This document shows positions 35,447 through 49,200 of a stretch of DNA of 64,000 bases, one piece after another. This stretch comes from Carposina sasakii (lineage: Eukaryota > Arthropoda > Insecta > Lepidoptera > Carposinidae): assembly GCA_014607495.2 (NCBI GenBank), contig CP053159.1, positions 8,563,501 to 8,627,500 of the forward strand. The letters run 5' to 3'. The notes under the pieces are model-generated. The model saw nothing but the letters and a program-made list of their open reading frames with translations. It made no database searches and had not been told where the DNA came from. The position numbers and the translations under genes are program-made. The first letter of the stretch is position 1. Each line of letters starts with the position of its first letter.

Positions 35447-35576
35447 GTTATTACAAAAGTATTTAAACATTGTTTAATCTAAACGTGGCCTAAATTTGGC
35501 AGATATGCCATACATTTTGCTGTCAAATGTCATATTTAAATCAAGTCTAACTTTATGCACTCTTTTGTAATAACAC
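35446..35576. repeat. inverted-repeat element abutting the MULE
   Basis: GTGTTATTACAAAAG at the left pairs with CTTTTGTAATAACAC at the right, 131 bp overall. The left arm directly touches the MULE end, so the MULE may have landed at its edge or the two may be parts of one larger element. Confidence 0.55.
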
Positions 35577-36790
35577 CGTGAGTGTTTATTTGCCTAAATG
35601 TAATAAGAAAGTAATTTTTGTCACTTATTGTATAGAATACGGGTTATGTGATAAATTTATATGGTGACCAAATTACACTAATCGAAAAGCAAACTGTTCA
35701 GATATAACATTTAATCATCCATAGCGCGCCATGAAAAGCCAGTAGATATAGTTTCATCTATATAGGTAGTATCAGATATTCCGTGGTATTACGAGTAGTA
35801 GCACATAGATGTAGAGATGGGATGTACTTATCTGCCGTCACGAGATCTGGATACATTTTCAAGAGAGGGCATCCTGGATTGAATTGGCTTGGTGTGTGTG
35901 TTGAGTCGAGCTGAATGCCTCACAAATCGAAACTGAACTAGATGATTGTTTATCGTGAGTGACGGTTTATCTCACCCACGCCATGTGATGAACGTAGTCT
36001 ATTCTTGGATTCTTAGTGATTTGCACATTTTATTTTAATGGCTGAAAACTAAATAAAACCGCTAAACAAGTATGATTCCAGAGAAATGCGATATAGGAAT
36101 AGAAGGTATCATCATGAAAGATTTTCCTGTAATATTTATATTTTTGGAGATGAGTCCTTACTTACTTGTAACTAGAAAACATTCAGATAGAGTTCCTTTA
36201 GAATGAATTATTAATGTATTAATGCGCGATTATTAATATAATTTCTTATTCGAGTTTGTGTAATTTTGTGACAGTGAAAAATGGATTTGGTGACAACTGA
36301 ATATTTAATTTAGTGAAATGAATAGTGAAACTTGTTCATAAGCCTCTTTATTTAGTAAGTACATGCTTTGATGAAAATTTCATATTTATTTTACGAAAAT
36401 ATTAGGTATTTATTTGCACAAACTTAACGTGTTACCTTTTCCACTCAATCTATGGAATAGAAATTACGCGACCAATTTTGACTGTCACTGACTGAATTAC
36501 ACTAACCCCGCAAGTCAGCATCCTCACGATAGACTAAAAACAAAGATAAAGCAATCATTTTGTGTCGAAAGCGCAAGAATAGCGTCCTCATCTGTCGCAA
36601 GCAATGTCGTAGGCTAAAGCTACTAGTGATGGAGAGCATGCAGTACGAGATGTGATCACAGTTCCGCACTCACCGCAGTCACGCGCAGTCTCGCGGTGAC
36701 TTACAAGCATCGCACTGGTGCCGCGCGACTCTCGCTGTCACACTGCGTTCGAGAAACTCGCGATAACAAATCCCGCAGTTATCCCTATAG
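35577..36790. other. upstream region of the transporter gene
   Basis: Mostly unassigned AT-rich DNA. Segment 36480-36780 is richer in CpG and has AAGTCACCGCGAG-like motifs on both strands, perhaps proximal promoter sequence. Confidence 0.35.
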
Positions 36791-36796
36791 ATTGCC

Positions 36797-36804
36797 TATA
36801 AAAG
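36797..36804 (+). promoter_or_regulatory. TATA box of the transporter
   Basis: TATAAAAG lies 57 bp before the ATG at 36861, which suits a start of transcription near 36830. Confidence 0.6.
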
Positions 36805-36860
36805 TTTAAAGAAGCTGAAATATTCTGTGATACTTACTAGTGATTTTATTTATTGATACA

Positions 36861-39800
36861 ATGCAAATATCAACGCCATTTTTGAAACAGGTTGGGTGCA
36901 ATCTATTCTATTTTAATTAATATTGTGATTAATTAGGTAATTTACTTAACACTTTACTGTTGCAAGGGAACAAAATGTAGTTAAATTCATTAGGTACCTA
37001 AGGGAAGATACGTATCTGGAAAATGGAAAATTGTGCGATTAGTTACCGGTAGCTAGATTGTATTTGTGCCCGAAAAGTGGAGTAGGCTTACCTTTTACGT
37101 CGTGAAACTTAATAGACTAACTGGTTAAAAGTGGGCGGTCTTTTTGGATTATGAAGTTCTTCTAAGAATATCTACATATATTACACTATGCTTGCTCTTA
37201 AATTGCAACACCTTTCTCCTTTTTTTTTCTATTGTGTGTTTTTGTTTCTATTGATTAATGTGTGATATATTCAGTGATTGTATCTTTGATTATTTTATAA
37301 ACTAATGACATGACATATATATTAGAGTAAATGGCTACTTCAGCCGTTCTAATAATAATCATAAATAAATAAATAAATAAAAACACAAATAAAATCTAAA
37401 ATATGCATACAAAAAATCTCGTATGCTTTAGCAAAAAATATGCACGACCGGTTATGTCTTTCAAAGACTTTCTTTATTTATTTTCTTCGAATGCGTTCAA
37501 ATTAGGTAATTTCAATTAAAATAAAGCCTATACTCGTAACTAATTATAAAGTTGCTACTTACATAAAATGATACTTCATTGTAGCTGCCAACCTTTTATT
37601 TTTACTATATACAGAATGTTTTTTCGTTGCCACCCTTAACCAACTCTGATGCACATCAAATAAAGTAAGGTTATGCCAAAAAAAAAATGCTGGGAAGCGA
37701 TGTAATTTTTTTTATTTTATTTACTTGATCGGGCGAAATTTGTAGTGTCCAGTGTTTATGCTAGTTTTTTCATAGACAGATATTAATTATTTCTCGTAAA
37801 AAAATCTTGCTACACGTGTCAATGTGCATTTATGCAGAAGAACGCAGTCTATTTACTCAACTTTGGACCCTAATATTTTGGAAACCAGACACTTCCCAGG
37901 TATGCTAAAAATGATCGTGATGATGAGGAGATTCCGTAGTTTTCGGGAACGTTGACGACCAAAAATCAGCTTGTATACTTACGAGTTTTAATTATTTTCT
38001 TGTCGCGTTACATAGGTAGGTACTTCTTCTATGCTGCTCTGGGAGTGAAATGTCCCTATAATACTACAGCTGCTTCTCTCCCTGGGCATACTGTACAAGT
38101 CGTTAGAGGGACAAAAGGGTCTTGGTGTTTTGTAGGCGATGGGCTGACCACCTGTCATTACTAACCGACCTATTCTACATCTTAACTATACCCTCAAAAT
38201 TAGTCAGAAGTGGCACCATGTGGTCATATCGGGCCTTGGTGCTCTGTCTACCTCGTAAGGGATAAAGGCGTGGTTATATGTATGTATGTATGTACTTGCT
38301 ATTTTTTGGTGCAGTTATGGCTACTCTATTTCGGATAAACAGCCGTGTGTAGTGTGTATATCATTGATGGCTCAATTAACTAAAAATAATCTAACAAAGC
38401 ATGCAAAACACTACATACCTGGTTGGTATAAAAAGTTGTTCTTTCAAGGTGATCAATCTAATCACTACATATTATAAAACAAAGTCGCTTGCCGCTGTCT
38501 GTCCGTCCCTATGTATGCTTAGATCTTTCAAACTAGGGAACGGATTTTGATGCGGGTTTTTTGAATAGATAGAATGATTCACGAGAAAGATTTATAATGT
38601 ATATATTTTATTTATAAAATAAAACAAACTTCTAAGCCAACGCAATAAAGAGACAGCCGTGTATGCTCCAAATTTTCGACACTCGCAAGGGAATCAAAAC
38701 CTAGAGTACTTTTCGTGAACTCAGAATCTTGAAATTTGGTACGAAACAACGTCTTATAGCACAGATAAAGGAAAAATAGCCAAAATCGTAAATTTTTAGT
38801 TACATCATATAATAAACAGGTTTGTACGGAACCCTCGGTGCGCGAGTCCGACTTGTACTTGGCCGGTTTTTTTAAATGATTATTTAGTACTTTTTAAATT
38901 ATTTCAGATGTACCTATGTATGTAGGCAACTTGTGTGCCAATCATTGCCGGCAACTACGTATTATACAAGCTGTTTTTTGGTCATAAACGTTTCTGAATA
39001 TCACGCATTCTCCTCAAATGTTTGGTCTCAAGATATTAAGGTACAAAGTTAAGTTATAGGGTTGCATTTTTGGCAGAAATGTATGTAAATGCGTGTCTAC
39101 TTGCATTATCCTCGAAAAAACTTAAAAATCTCCCATCAAATAACCAATGCAAACACTAGACATTCTTACAACAAAAAGTTAATTTAAAAAAATTGCTAAA
39201 TAATGAAAATCATTTCAATACTTTATTTCATATAATGGAACTCTCGTTAATGAATGTCTACCGGATCTCAGGTGGTAACGAAAAAACACCCTGTAGACAC
39301 ATAGACTTAAAAAGTGTTGTTTTTTTCATTGATGACATATAATTTGACCTATAAACCAATGTCCCGTTTTGAGTCAAAAAATAAATGGTCAGGTTAGTTT
39401 TGACTCAACATTACGAGTATGAGATGAAATTGCAAACTCGCAACAAACAGGTTTTTACTGAACTTATTTATTTTGTCTAAGTAACTTTTTTATAAACAGG
39501 TGTATAATACAGGTGGTCGTACGATAAGAACTTATGTGGTAGGTAATAATTTAAAAATAATTTAAAAATAAATCGCTAAATGTATTGCTAAGCGCATATC
39601 TCGAGAACAGCTGAATCGATTTCGTTAATTCTTTTTGTACAATATTCCTTGAAGTACGAGGATGGTTCTTACGGTAAGAAAAAATCTAAAAAACGCCTGA
39701 TAAAGTCTAAATACAACACTTTTCTATAGCGGTCGTCCACGACTTTGCCAAAGTGAAAGGGCATTTCACCTGTGCGAAGCCGTGACATAATATAATAGAC

Positions 39801-42800
39801 ATGTTAAAAAAAAAAGATTTTTTTATTATTTAAATGTTTTTTTAAACCCTTGATCAACGATTCCCATAAAAATTGGAATAAATCGCGTCCTAACTTTGAT
39901 AAAATAAATTTATATTATACCGCCTTAGTAAAATTTAAGTTTTAATAATGTTTTAATGCAACATTGATGAACTTTACGACTGAACACATTGTTGAAAAAG
40001 TGTTAAGACATAGCACAATATCTATCCAATTTCAAGGTTTTCTATTGACTGCCATAACATGTTTGTATGTTGTAATTATGAAGAGGTTTGTTTGTACCTT
40101 CCTGTGTAGGAGGTAGATAACCTTCTAAAGCAATGATTTAAAAATATCTTATCTCCATCTTAATCTTAACTTACACTTATTATAAAATATTTTTATTTTA
40201 CCTTAAAAATGTCAATAGCATATTAGTTGCGCAATTTTTTTCTGAAGCCTTAACTGCCCCTCTCTAGGCCTCCAACGCCCACGAGAGGGCGTTATCGCCC
40301 ACTTTGGGAAAGACTGTTTTAGACGAAGACCGTCACAAATTAAGTACGACTGACTAGTTTGTTTTGCTATAAAACAATCACATATTCATCAGCTATGGTA
40401 AAAACCGACTGGTCAGACTCGTGCACGAAGGGTTCCGTACCTACCATTGATACCTTTTTTTAGATTATGGCGTTTGTTGTATGGGACCCCCCTTAATTTT
40501 TTTTTGTTTTTGGTATTTGTCGTGAAATATACAGGGTGTTTTTTGGTCGTCAACGTTACCGAAAACTACGGAATCTCCTTATCATCACGATCTTTTCGTC
40601 ATGGAAGCATACCTGGGAAGTGTCTGGTTCCCAAGATATTAGGGTCCAAAGTTTAGTAAATAGACTGCGTTTTTCTACATAAATGTACATAGATGCGCGT
40701 AGGAAGATTTTTTCACGAGAAATAATTAATATCTGTCTACGAAAATACTAGCATAAACACTGGACACTATAAATTTCGCCCGATGAAGTAATTAATTATT
40801 TAAAAAAAACATTTTTTTTCATTTCCCCGCATTTTTTTACGAAAAAACAATCTGTATACCTATATGCATCACCTGCACGCATCCTGTGCATGTCGTAAAA
40901 GTCGACAAAGGATTCAGGGACGTTCTATTAGGCGAAGAGCTATCAACATATCACTGATCGCCGTTGCTTAAAATGTGGCTATTTCTAGAATCTTATTTGT
41001 GATTCTGCAGTTCAGTCTACCCTATTTTTGGGAACACAGCTGTGTCTAATATACACGGTGATTTTTGGTCGTCAACGTTCCCGAAAACTACGGAATCTCT
41101 TCATCATCACGATCATTTTTCTCCATGGAAGCATACCTGGGAAGTGTCTGGTTTCCAAAATATTAGGGTCTAAAGTTGAGTAAATAGACTGCGTTTTTCT
41201 GCATAAATGCACATGAATGCGTGTAGCGAGATTTTTTCACGAGAAATAATAATTATTAATATCTGTCTATGAAAAAACTAACATAAATACTAGACACTAT
41301 AAACTTCGCACGATCAAGGAATTTAAAAAAAATAAAAAATATTTTTTTCCCAGCATTTTTTTTGGCATAAACTTACTTTATTTGATGTATAGAGTACGTA
41401 CCCTTCGTTAATGGTGGCCACAAAAAAACACCCTGTATATGTATGTATGTATATATATGTTTCTTTCTACAGTTATGGCTTACCTTCGGTGCTTCTTTGT
41501 CGTTCCTGATCATCGGCCTCGTCAGAGGATACTCCGCATCAGCTTTACCATCACTGGAGGCTCTCGACCCTGAGCTCATACAACATAGTGAACAGAAGTC
41601 ATGGATAGGTAAGATTCTGAACCAAAAATAAGCGTTGCTCATAAGTGGAATATCTATTTAAGCCCTTGGGTGGCTCAGCCAGCGTGTGTGATCTTGTAAA
41701 ATACCCTTAGCTATCCCTTATTTCAGCAAATTAACTAACGGCTTTTTAAAAATTGCATTATAAGAGTACTCTACGTCAACCCAGTGATAACAGAATATAC
41801 TTTTGCTAACAAGCAAACTTGACCTTATACATGTGTGCCTTCTTCATAATATTATACAATTCTTATACCGCGACCATAGGTAGGTCCCTTTATTACGGCG
41901 ACCTTCAGCTGCCATGGCAAATGGCCAAATAACAAAAAAGCGGATAGTATAATTTGCGTAGCGGCTATTGAACTCTAAATACATACACGTGGCAGCAGGT
42001 ACTATATAAATACAAACCAATCTACAACTCACGTGATGCTGACCTTACGTAATCGAAATTCCTTTTTTGTCAACTCTATTATCATCCACTGCAAGAACAA
42101 GTCTTTTAAGAGTTGGGGTATTTCTGGTATATCGACCATAGACTAGAGCCCTATGTCTTGGAGGTTGATGGATGGCAAATCTACAAGTTCTTGCATGTGC
42201 AGAAACGAGATGAGATAAAGAGATAATTTTAATGATTGTTTCCGAGTTATAGATGTATTTTCATGTCACCTAATGTTCGATAGGTCTATTAATTAGGGGC
42301 TACAGTTTCCACATTCCAAACATATCTCATTTACTTCGACTACTTTTTTTGTTTATATATACGAGTACCGTTGCTCAAAACTCACTATAGGCTAAAGAAA
42401 TCTTAAGTGAGAGACTAAGTATGACTACTACTATTTCTCAAACGTTAACCAACCGTTGACTGTTTATGTAGCTGGCATTATTACATATTATAAAATAAAG
42501 TCGGTTTCCGTCTTTTCCTGCAGGTGCTATCCCGCCTCTGGGAGCGTTCACAGGCAGCATGCTGTCAGGCGCGCTGATGCAGCGTGCTGGGCGCCGGCGG
42601 ACGCTGCAGCTGACGGCACCACTGTGGGCTGGTGCCTGGCTGGTGCTGGGCTTTGCGACCAGCTTCCCAATGATCCTGCTGGGCAGGTTTCTGTCAGGCC
42701 TCTGCGTTGGCTTCGTGTTGGCACCGGTGCAAGTTTACGTAGGTATTAGCGTATTAGTTTACGGGACTAGAGTATTTGCATGGAGGTAATTTGTAGATAT

Positions 42801-43193
42801 TTATTAACTTTAAAATTATACAGTTGCTTGATATATCCTGCAAATCTGCTTACGCGGTTTGACTGCAGGTAATGGTTTTATCACTTATATTACAATAAAC
42901 TTAATTAAAATTAAGGAGTACAGATTAGGAAGATTCAAGTGATTCAAGTGACGGCCGATTGGTGTAGTTGGTAGTGGCCCTGCCTGCGACGCCATAGGTC
43001 CTGGGTTCGAATCCCGGTAGGTGCAAACATTGATGTGATGAATATCGATGTTTGTTTCCGAGTCATGGATGTTTATATACTTATCTATGTATATACCGTT
43101 GCTTAGTACCCACGACACAAGACCTTAGGGATCTTAGTGTGGGACTAGGTCAATGTGTTGTGAAGTGTGTGAATATTTATTTATTTATTTATT

Positions 43194-43226
<33 letters not shown>

Positions 43227-46200
43227 TGTATCTGTGATAATTATCTTTTTAGTAAGTTCTTAAATCGGCATAAACGCGGTTCCATTTATATGGTAAACGT
43301 TTTTTTTTGTGTTCTGTCTCCATAATAATTATTCACTCTAGGGACCTCATATTTACTCATGGATACCGACCTAGTACCACACTCATGCCGAATTAGCGTT
43401 AAGTTATAATCCTGTTTGCTGTGGTTGTTATTTGCCAATAGGTATTTATGTTTCAAACTAACTGGTAAAATTTTTAATATTTTGAAAAGCTTGGTATAAT
43501 CTCCTTTACAGTCTTCAGTCAGACTTTTTATTAGTTACAAGTATTGAATGAAGTTTTACCTAAAAAGATGGGTCGGGATTGCATATTTTGTATGTATTAG
43601 TATTTCAGATTGCTGACATTAGAGTATTGTCTATACTTACCAAATTATAGAAGGAGATATACCTATATTTATCAAAGAAGTTGCTCCAATCCTACTCTTA
43701 GATGAAATCTTATGAAAAACCAAGTCAGTACTAAATTTTGTTGTCTCTTTATTATTATTCAATTAATTTAGATTTAAATTTGGATTAAATCCAATCCTAT
43801 TAATTTAATAGTTTCAATTATCAAACACAAAGGGAATTTTAATACATGTGGTTTATCTGTCATTAACAAAATAGTTAACATACGAGTAATACCTAAAACT
43901 GGTATTTCTGCATAACAATAGGTAGCCAACATTTCAATATCCGCTTTGATAAACGAATAGTTGTTATGTTTTTCTGGTTTCTTTTATCGTTTCGCCATTG
44001 CCGTTACGTTTACATATACAGCACTAGTAGACACCCGTGATTTCTTCCGCGTTGAGAGTAAAAAATTTCAAAATTTTCCGGGAAAATTATATCAAAAGTA
44101 ATGTGAGCACTGTATGCATAGGAGGTACTTTGGAAATTACAAAATGATCAAATTATCATCAAATGCACGCTACCTACTATAAACTAAGTAGATTGGGCTA
44201 TTACTAACTCGATTGAGGTATTATGATATTTCTATAGCATGGAAGTGACGGAAACAGCAATACACCATGATAAACTATTAGCTTAGCAGCTTTTCTAGCA
44301 GTTCCATTGCCTGATTGCTTGTGAAGCAAATGCTCACACTGGACTCAATTGCAATCAAACTCTCGGCAGAAAAAGAGTCCGCCACAGACTCTGCTACAGT
44401 TCGCCAGATCATCGTCAGATTCGTTTAAGGCAGTGGTCGTCGTTGCTCATAAATGCCTAGGCAGTAGGCACAATAAGTATATCTAGAGATTATGCTAATT
44501 CTTCGTGCCTTAGCCAAACATTTATTTGTAAATAGTTATTTGTTTTCGATAAATGTCATGGCGAGGCAAGGTCAAATGAGCTTGTGGTTCAATTGATTAA
44601 GTATTCTACGATTGTGAAACGACTCAAATGACGGATTATCTGCGTCTATCCAATAGGTGAGTGAGTGCTGCGATCCGGAGATTCGCGGTCGCCTGGGCTC
44701 CCTGCCTACTCTGTCCATGTCACTTGGTATAGTGCTGTCATACGTGGCTGGCAACTGGCTGTACTGGAGGTATCTGGCGTTCTTCTCTGCTACTTTCTGT
44801 GGTAAGTATACTACGTTAGTCGGTAGATTACTAGTTTGGTAGGTACCTAAATCTTACAGCGTCGGTGAACACAAGCCTGGTGAGTTTAGTTTGGGTAAAA
44901 AAAAACATTCCGTCCAGGAAAAATAATTTGTTCTGCATCTAAAGAAGGAATTTTTCTTTCAGAAGTACTAGCATTTATCTACCTAACTAGATTGTAGCAG
45001 TTTTAAGCTGACCCATCGGTAGGAAATTTATACAAAAAATCTATACATATGATGAGACGATTCCAACCTCCTGTCGGACACGAGAGTAAACATTAAATTC
45101 GCTTTTATTTCCCGTTCTCGTGAGAATTTCGGGAATCCTTTCTTATCGGATCTAGTTTTCTCCTTCATCACGCTTTAGTTTTCCCATTCCAGGAATTCAG
45201 ACATGTATGTATAAAATATAGGTATGTATATATCTAAAGAGTCACTAAACTACATTCTAGGGGCATTGTTCGTGGCACTGCTGCCATTGCCGGAGTCCCC
45301 TGTGTGGCTGCAGGCGAAAGGGGAGGATGCCACGAAGGCAGTGAAGTGGCTACAGCTGTCCTCCAGGGCCACGGCTACTGTCAAAGATGATGTTCCAGAG
45401 TAAGGATACACTATGCATGTGAATCTTTATCTAATTGATATATGTTTGTCCTCCAGTAATAGAGTTATAAAAAAAATATATAAAATGAAAATAGCAATTT
45501 GGTGGAAGTGCAATTAGTGATAGAAGCCTATGATATAATTTCACCAAATTACTATCTTTTTAATAGTTGATCTACTAACGCTTTAGGAAATTTTACCCAC
45601 TTATAAAATAGCTATGTATTATAGAAAACATAAATATCACTTGATAATATCTTTCATTGGATTCATTTTACTAAGCTGTATATTTGTAGATGTTGAAATA
45701 GAAGACATATTAATTGCGTATCTCTACCCAAATTGCTTTAGGAATAATGCACATTGGCTCCATTTTAGAAACTACTCGTAAGGTTAGAAGCTAAGGATAA
45801 GGACTTTGAAAAGACTAAGTGTTGATGTTCTTGGAATTATTCACATTACTTACAATTTTTCCTTCTAAGTTTCCGTGCCTTGGTATGTCGTAATGAAGCG
45901 GTGATAGCCCAGTGGTTAAGACGTGCACCCTCTAAGCGGGAGGCGTAAGTTTGATCCCAGTCACGGGCCTGTACCAATGAATTTATTTAATGTACAGATT
46001 ATAATGTTGCGAAATTGTCACTTAGCTCGTGTCTCGGAAAGCACGTAAAACCGTTGGTCCTGCGCCTGATCTCTCTCCGGTCGTGTCGGCTTTCCGTCCC
46101 ATCTGACTATGAGAGTAACGGAATAGAGAGTGTTTGCGCACACATTTGTGCACTATAATATCTCCTGCGTACCTGGCCAATCTCCGTAGAGATTGGTCGC

Positions 46201-49200
46201 CTTGGCCGAAATACGGTCGGAGATCATCATATCGTAATGTATGTCCTGCGCCTGATCTCTCTCCGGTCGTGTCGGCTTTCCGTCCCATCTGACTATGAGA
46301 GTAACCGAATAGAGAGTGCATCTGTGTTTGCGCACACACTTGTGCACTGTAATATCTCCTGCGTACCTAGCCAATCTCCGTAGAGGTCGCCTTGGCCGAA
46401 ATACGGTCGGAGATCATATCGTAATTATATATCATTACATTATTTTAAATTATTAATGTTCAATACTAGTAGGTAATACCTACTATAATAATACGAAACT
46501 AGCTCAGACTGTCTGTTAATACCAATTTTATTTACTTAGAATACAAATACTCGTATTATGCCTGAACTTATCACGTCACTGCGCCTTAATGAAAAAGTGA
46601 AAATGGTCCCATTGATCCCAAAAGGATTGGGCAAATTATAAACCCGCTTTTTTCTGATTTGCATATTAAGTCCTACGGCAAGGTAAGCTCACCGCTGCTT
46701 ATAGCGTCAGAGTGAATCATTAATATAGAATCAATGGAGTTTGATTTCTCTTTCTAGAAAAGACGAGTCAGTAGTGAAGAGCCTGTTCTCTAGGAAGGTG
46801 TTCTTCTCGTCTGCAGTCATCAAACCCCTGACCATCGGCTTTGCGCTGCTCATCTTCCAGCAGTTCAGCGGTATAGATGCCGTTATATTCTTCACTGTGG
46901 AAATATTTAAGAGTGCAGGTAATGTTATTGGCCGAGAAATACCACCCTACGTAGGTTCCTATACATACATAAGCTAAAACAACGCGTAGTGCTTACGGTT
47001 GTGTGCTACTACTATGAAGACTGTGTACTTTAGACATAACTTTATTTATCATAGTGGACGCCCGCGACTCTGTCCGCGTGGACTACAGAAAAAATAAAAA
47101 GTAGCCTATATGTTAAGTGTAAAAAGTAGCCTATATGTTATCGCGGTTGTCGTAAAAAATTAATTCACGTTTGTCCCCTTCCCGTGGGAATTTCGGGAAA
47201 TCCGTTCCCAGTGCTTCCTCGGGGTCCCAAATAAACATATATGCTCAACTTCAGATTCACATGTTTAACCGTTTTCGTAAAAAATAAATAATTCCCGTTG
47301 GTCTCCTTCCCGTGGGAATTTCGGGAAATCCGTTCTAGTGTTTCCTCGCAGTCCCTAATGAACATATATGCCCAATTTCAGCTTCATATGTATAGCGGTT
47401 TTCGTAAAAACTATGAATTCCCGTTTGTCCCCTTCCCGTGGGAATTTCGGGAAATCCGTTTTTAGTCCTCCCTCGCTGTCCCCAATGAACATATATGCCC
47501 GATTTCAGCTTCATATGTATAGCGGTTTTCGTAAAAACTATGAATTCCCGTTTGTCCCCTGCCCGTGGGAATTTCGGGAAATCCGTTTTTAGTCCTCCCT
47601 CGCTGTCCCCAATGAACATATATGCCCGATTTCAGCTTCATATGTATAGCGGTTTTCGTAAAAAATATAGAATTCCCGTTGGTCGCCTTCCCGTGGGAAT
47701 ATCGGGAAATTCTTATAGCCTATGTTCATCCAGGTCCAATAAGGATTCTAACGGTGAAAGAATTTTTGAAATCGGTCCAGTAGTTTTTGAGCCTATTCAT
47801 TACAACCAAACAAACAAAGTTTTCCTCTTTATAATATTAGTGTAGACTATGCGTCATTATCGGTAATGCCAATAGTAGGAATGATATCTAATCAGTCAGA
47901 TGATGAGAAAGAAATCAAGCACGCGTTGCAAAATCTCAAGAAGATAGATAGGTGGTAATGGTCACATACAACTTTGATCACGTGCTCGGTTATCTATCCG
48001 TCAATCATTGCGGTCAATGGAACCGTACTCTGTCGTGCGTTTTACCAAATAGTTCCTTTCGGCGATGCTCTGTATTTGACTATTATTGACTCAGTCAATT
48101 TCAATGACCGATCTCGAGAGATTTTTTGCATGTTTTAGATTAAATCTTGAATTGTTTTTATACAAAATTTTGAATTAAGAATAAAAATACAAGATTCTTT
48201 CTAATCTCTAGTATTGAAATTGTCCGTAAGATTATACATTATAAGTGCGAAAGTAACTCTGTCTGTCTGTCTCGCTTTCACGCCAAAACTACTGAATCGA
48301 TTTTAAAGAAATTTGGTTAGGTACATAAGTAGTCTGTGCCTGAGAAATTACATAGGTTACTTTTTATGTCGGGAAAATATTTTTATCCCGGATAGTGTCG
48401 ACATTTTCATTTGCTATATGAAACAGTGTGGATTGTAAAACTTTGTTTTTAATTTCCAAAATCCCCCTTATTATTTTCTTTACGCATTAGTGCCTTTCCT
48501 GGAAAATTTCATCTGATTTGGTTCAGTAAATTCGGAGCGAGGAGGAGGAGAAATTGGCTGTGACAGACAGACTGACGCACGATCCTATGAGTATTCAGTC
48601 TTTTCATTAAGCCCTATAAAGGTTAGTTCCCAAATATGCACAGGAGCTATTCTATAAAACGGTTCGTAAGTAATATTTATGATTTCTTATCCATTGATTG
48701 TGATTATGAAAACGTCAATATTATTGCGAATGGCTATTGTATACTGTTAGCGTAACCGTAGAGAGGATTACAAACGGTTACGACTATGTTTTGTTTGCTG
48801 AACCTACTTAAATGAATGAAATCCGTTGGCATATTTTCTTTATAGTGTACTCGCGACTAAGTATTAAGACTAAGTTTTTTTTAACAATTAAAAATAATTA
48901 TGAGAACATGATTTTGATATTTATCCTGTGCTGGTGCAGGAGCATTGTAGAATACATCAGCTGCATCTCCTTCTGTGCCTGTTATAAGAATCGTCTAAGA
49001 CCCCTGACTGTCTTTCCTCAGGCGGTGAGCTAGCAACTTGTTCTGGCTACCCCATTTCGGGAAAACACCTCTGTACATATTTATGTATGTTTTGATATTC
49101 ACTTATTTACCACTGTATTATGTAAGTCTTTCATTGTATGCATTGTATGCATAATACTTACGCAATAAAAAAATTGCATAATATTCGTAAACTGCAAATT

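Noticed and set aside
36891..41472. Further coding exons in transporter intron 1
   Set aside because: The segment is filled by MITEs and other repeats, and the exon 1 to exon 2 phase already fits.
42952..43030. Functional tRNA gene
   Set aside because: A and B boxes are present, but no full cloverleaf is evident and a SINE body and poly(A) tail follow.
47165..47720. CRISPR-like array
   Set aside because: The whole 126-bp unit is repeated with no unique spacers, and the context is an animal genome.
47368..47845. Overlapping open frames on both strands
   Set aside because: They come from the 126-bp tandem repeat, whose period is a multiple of three.
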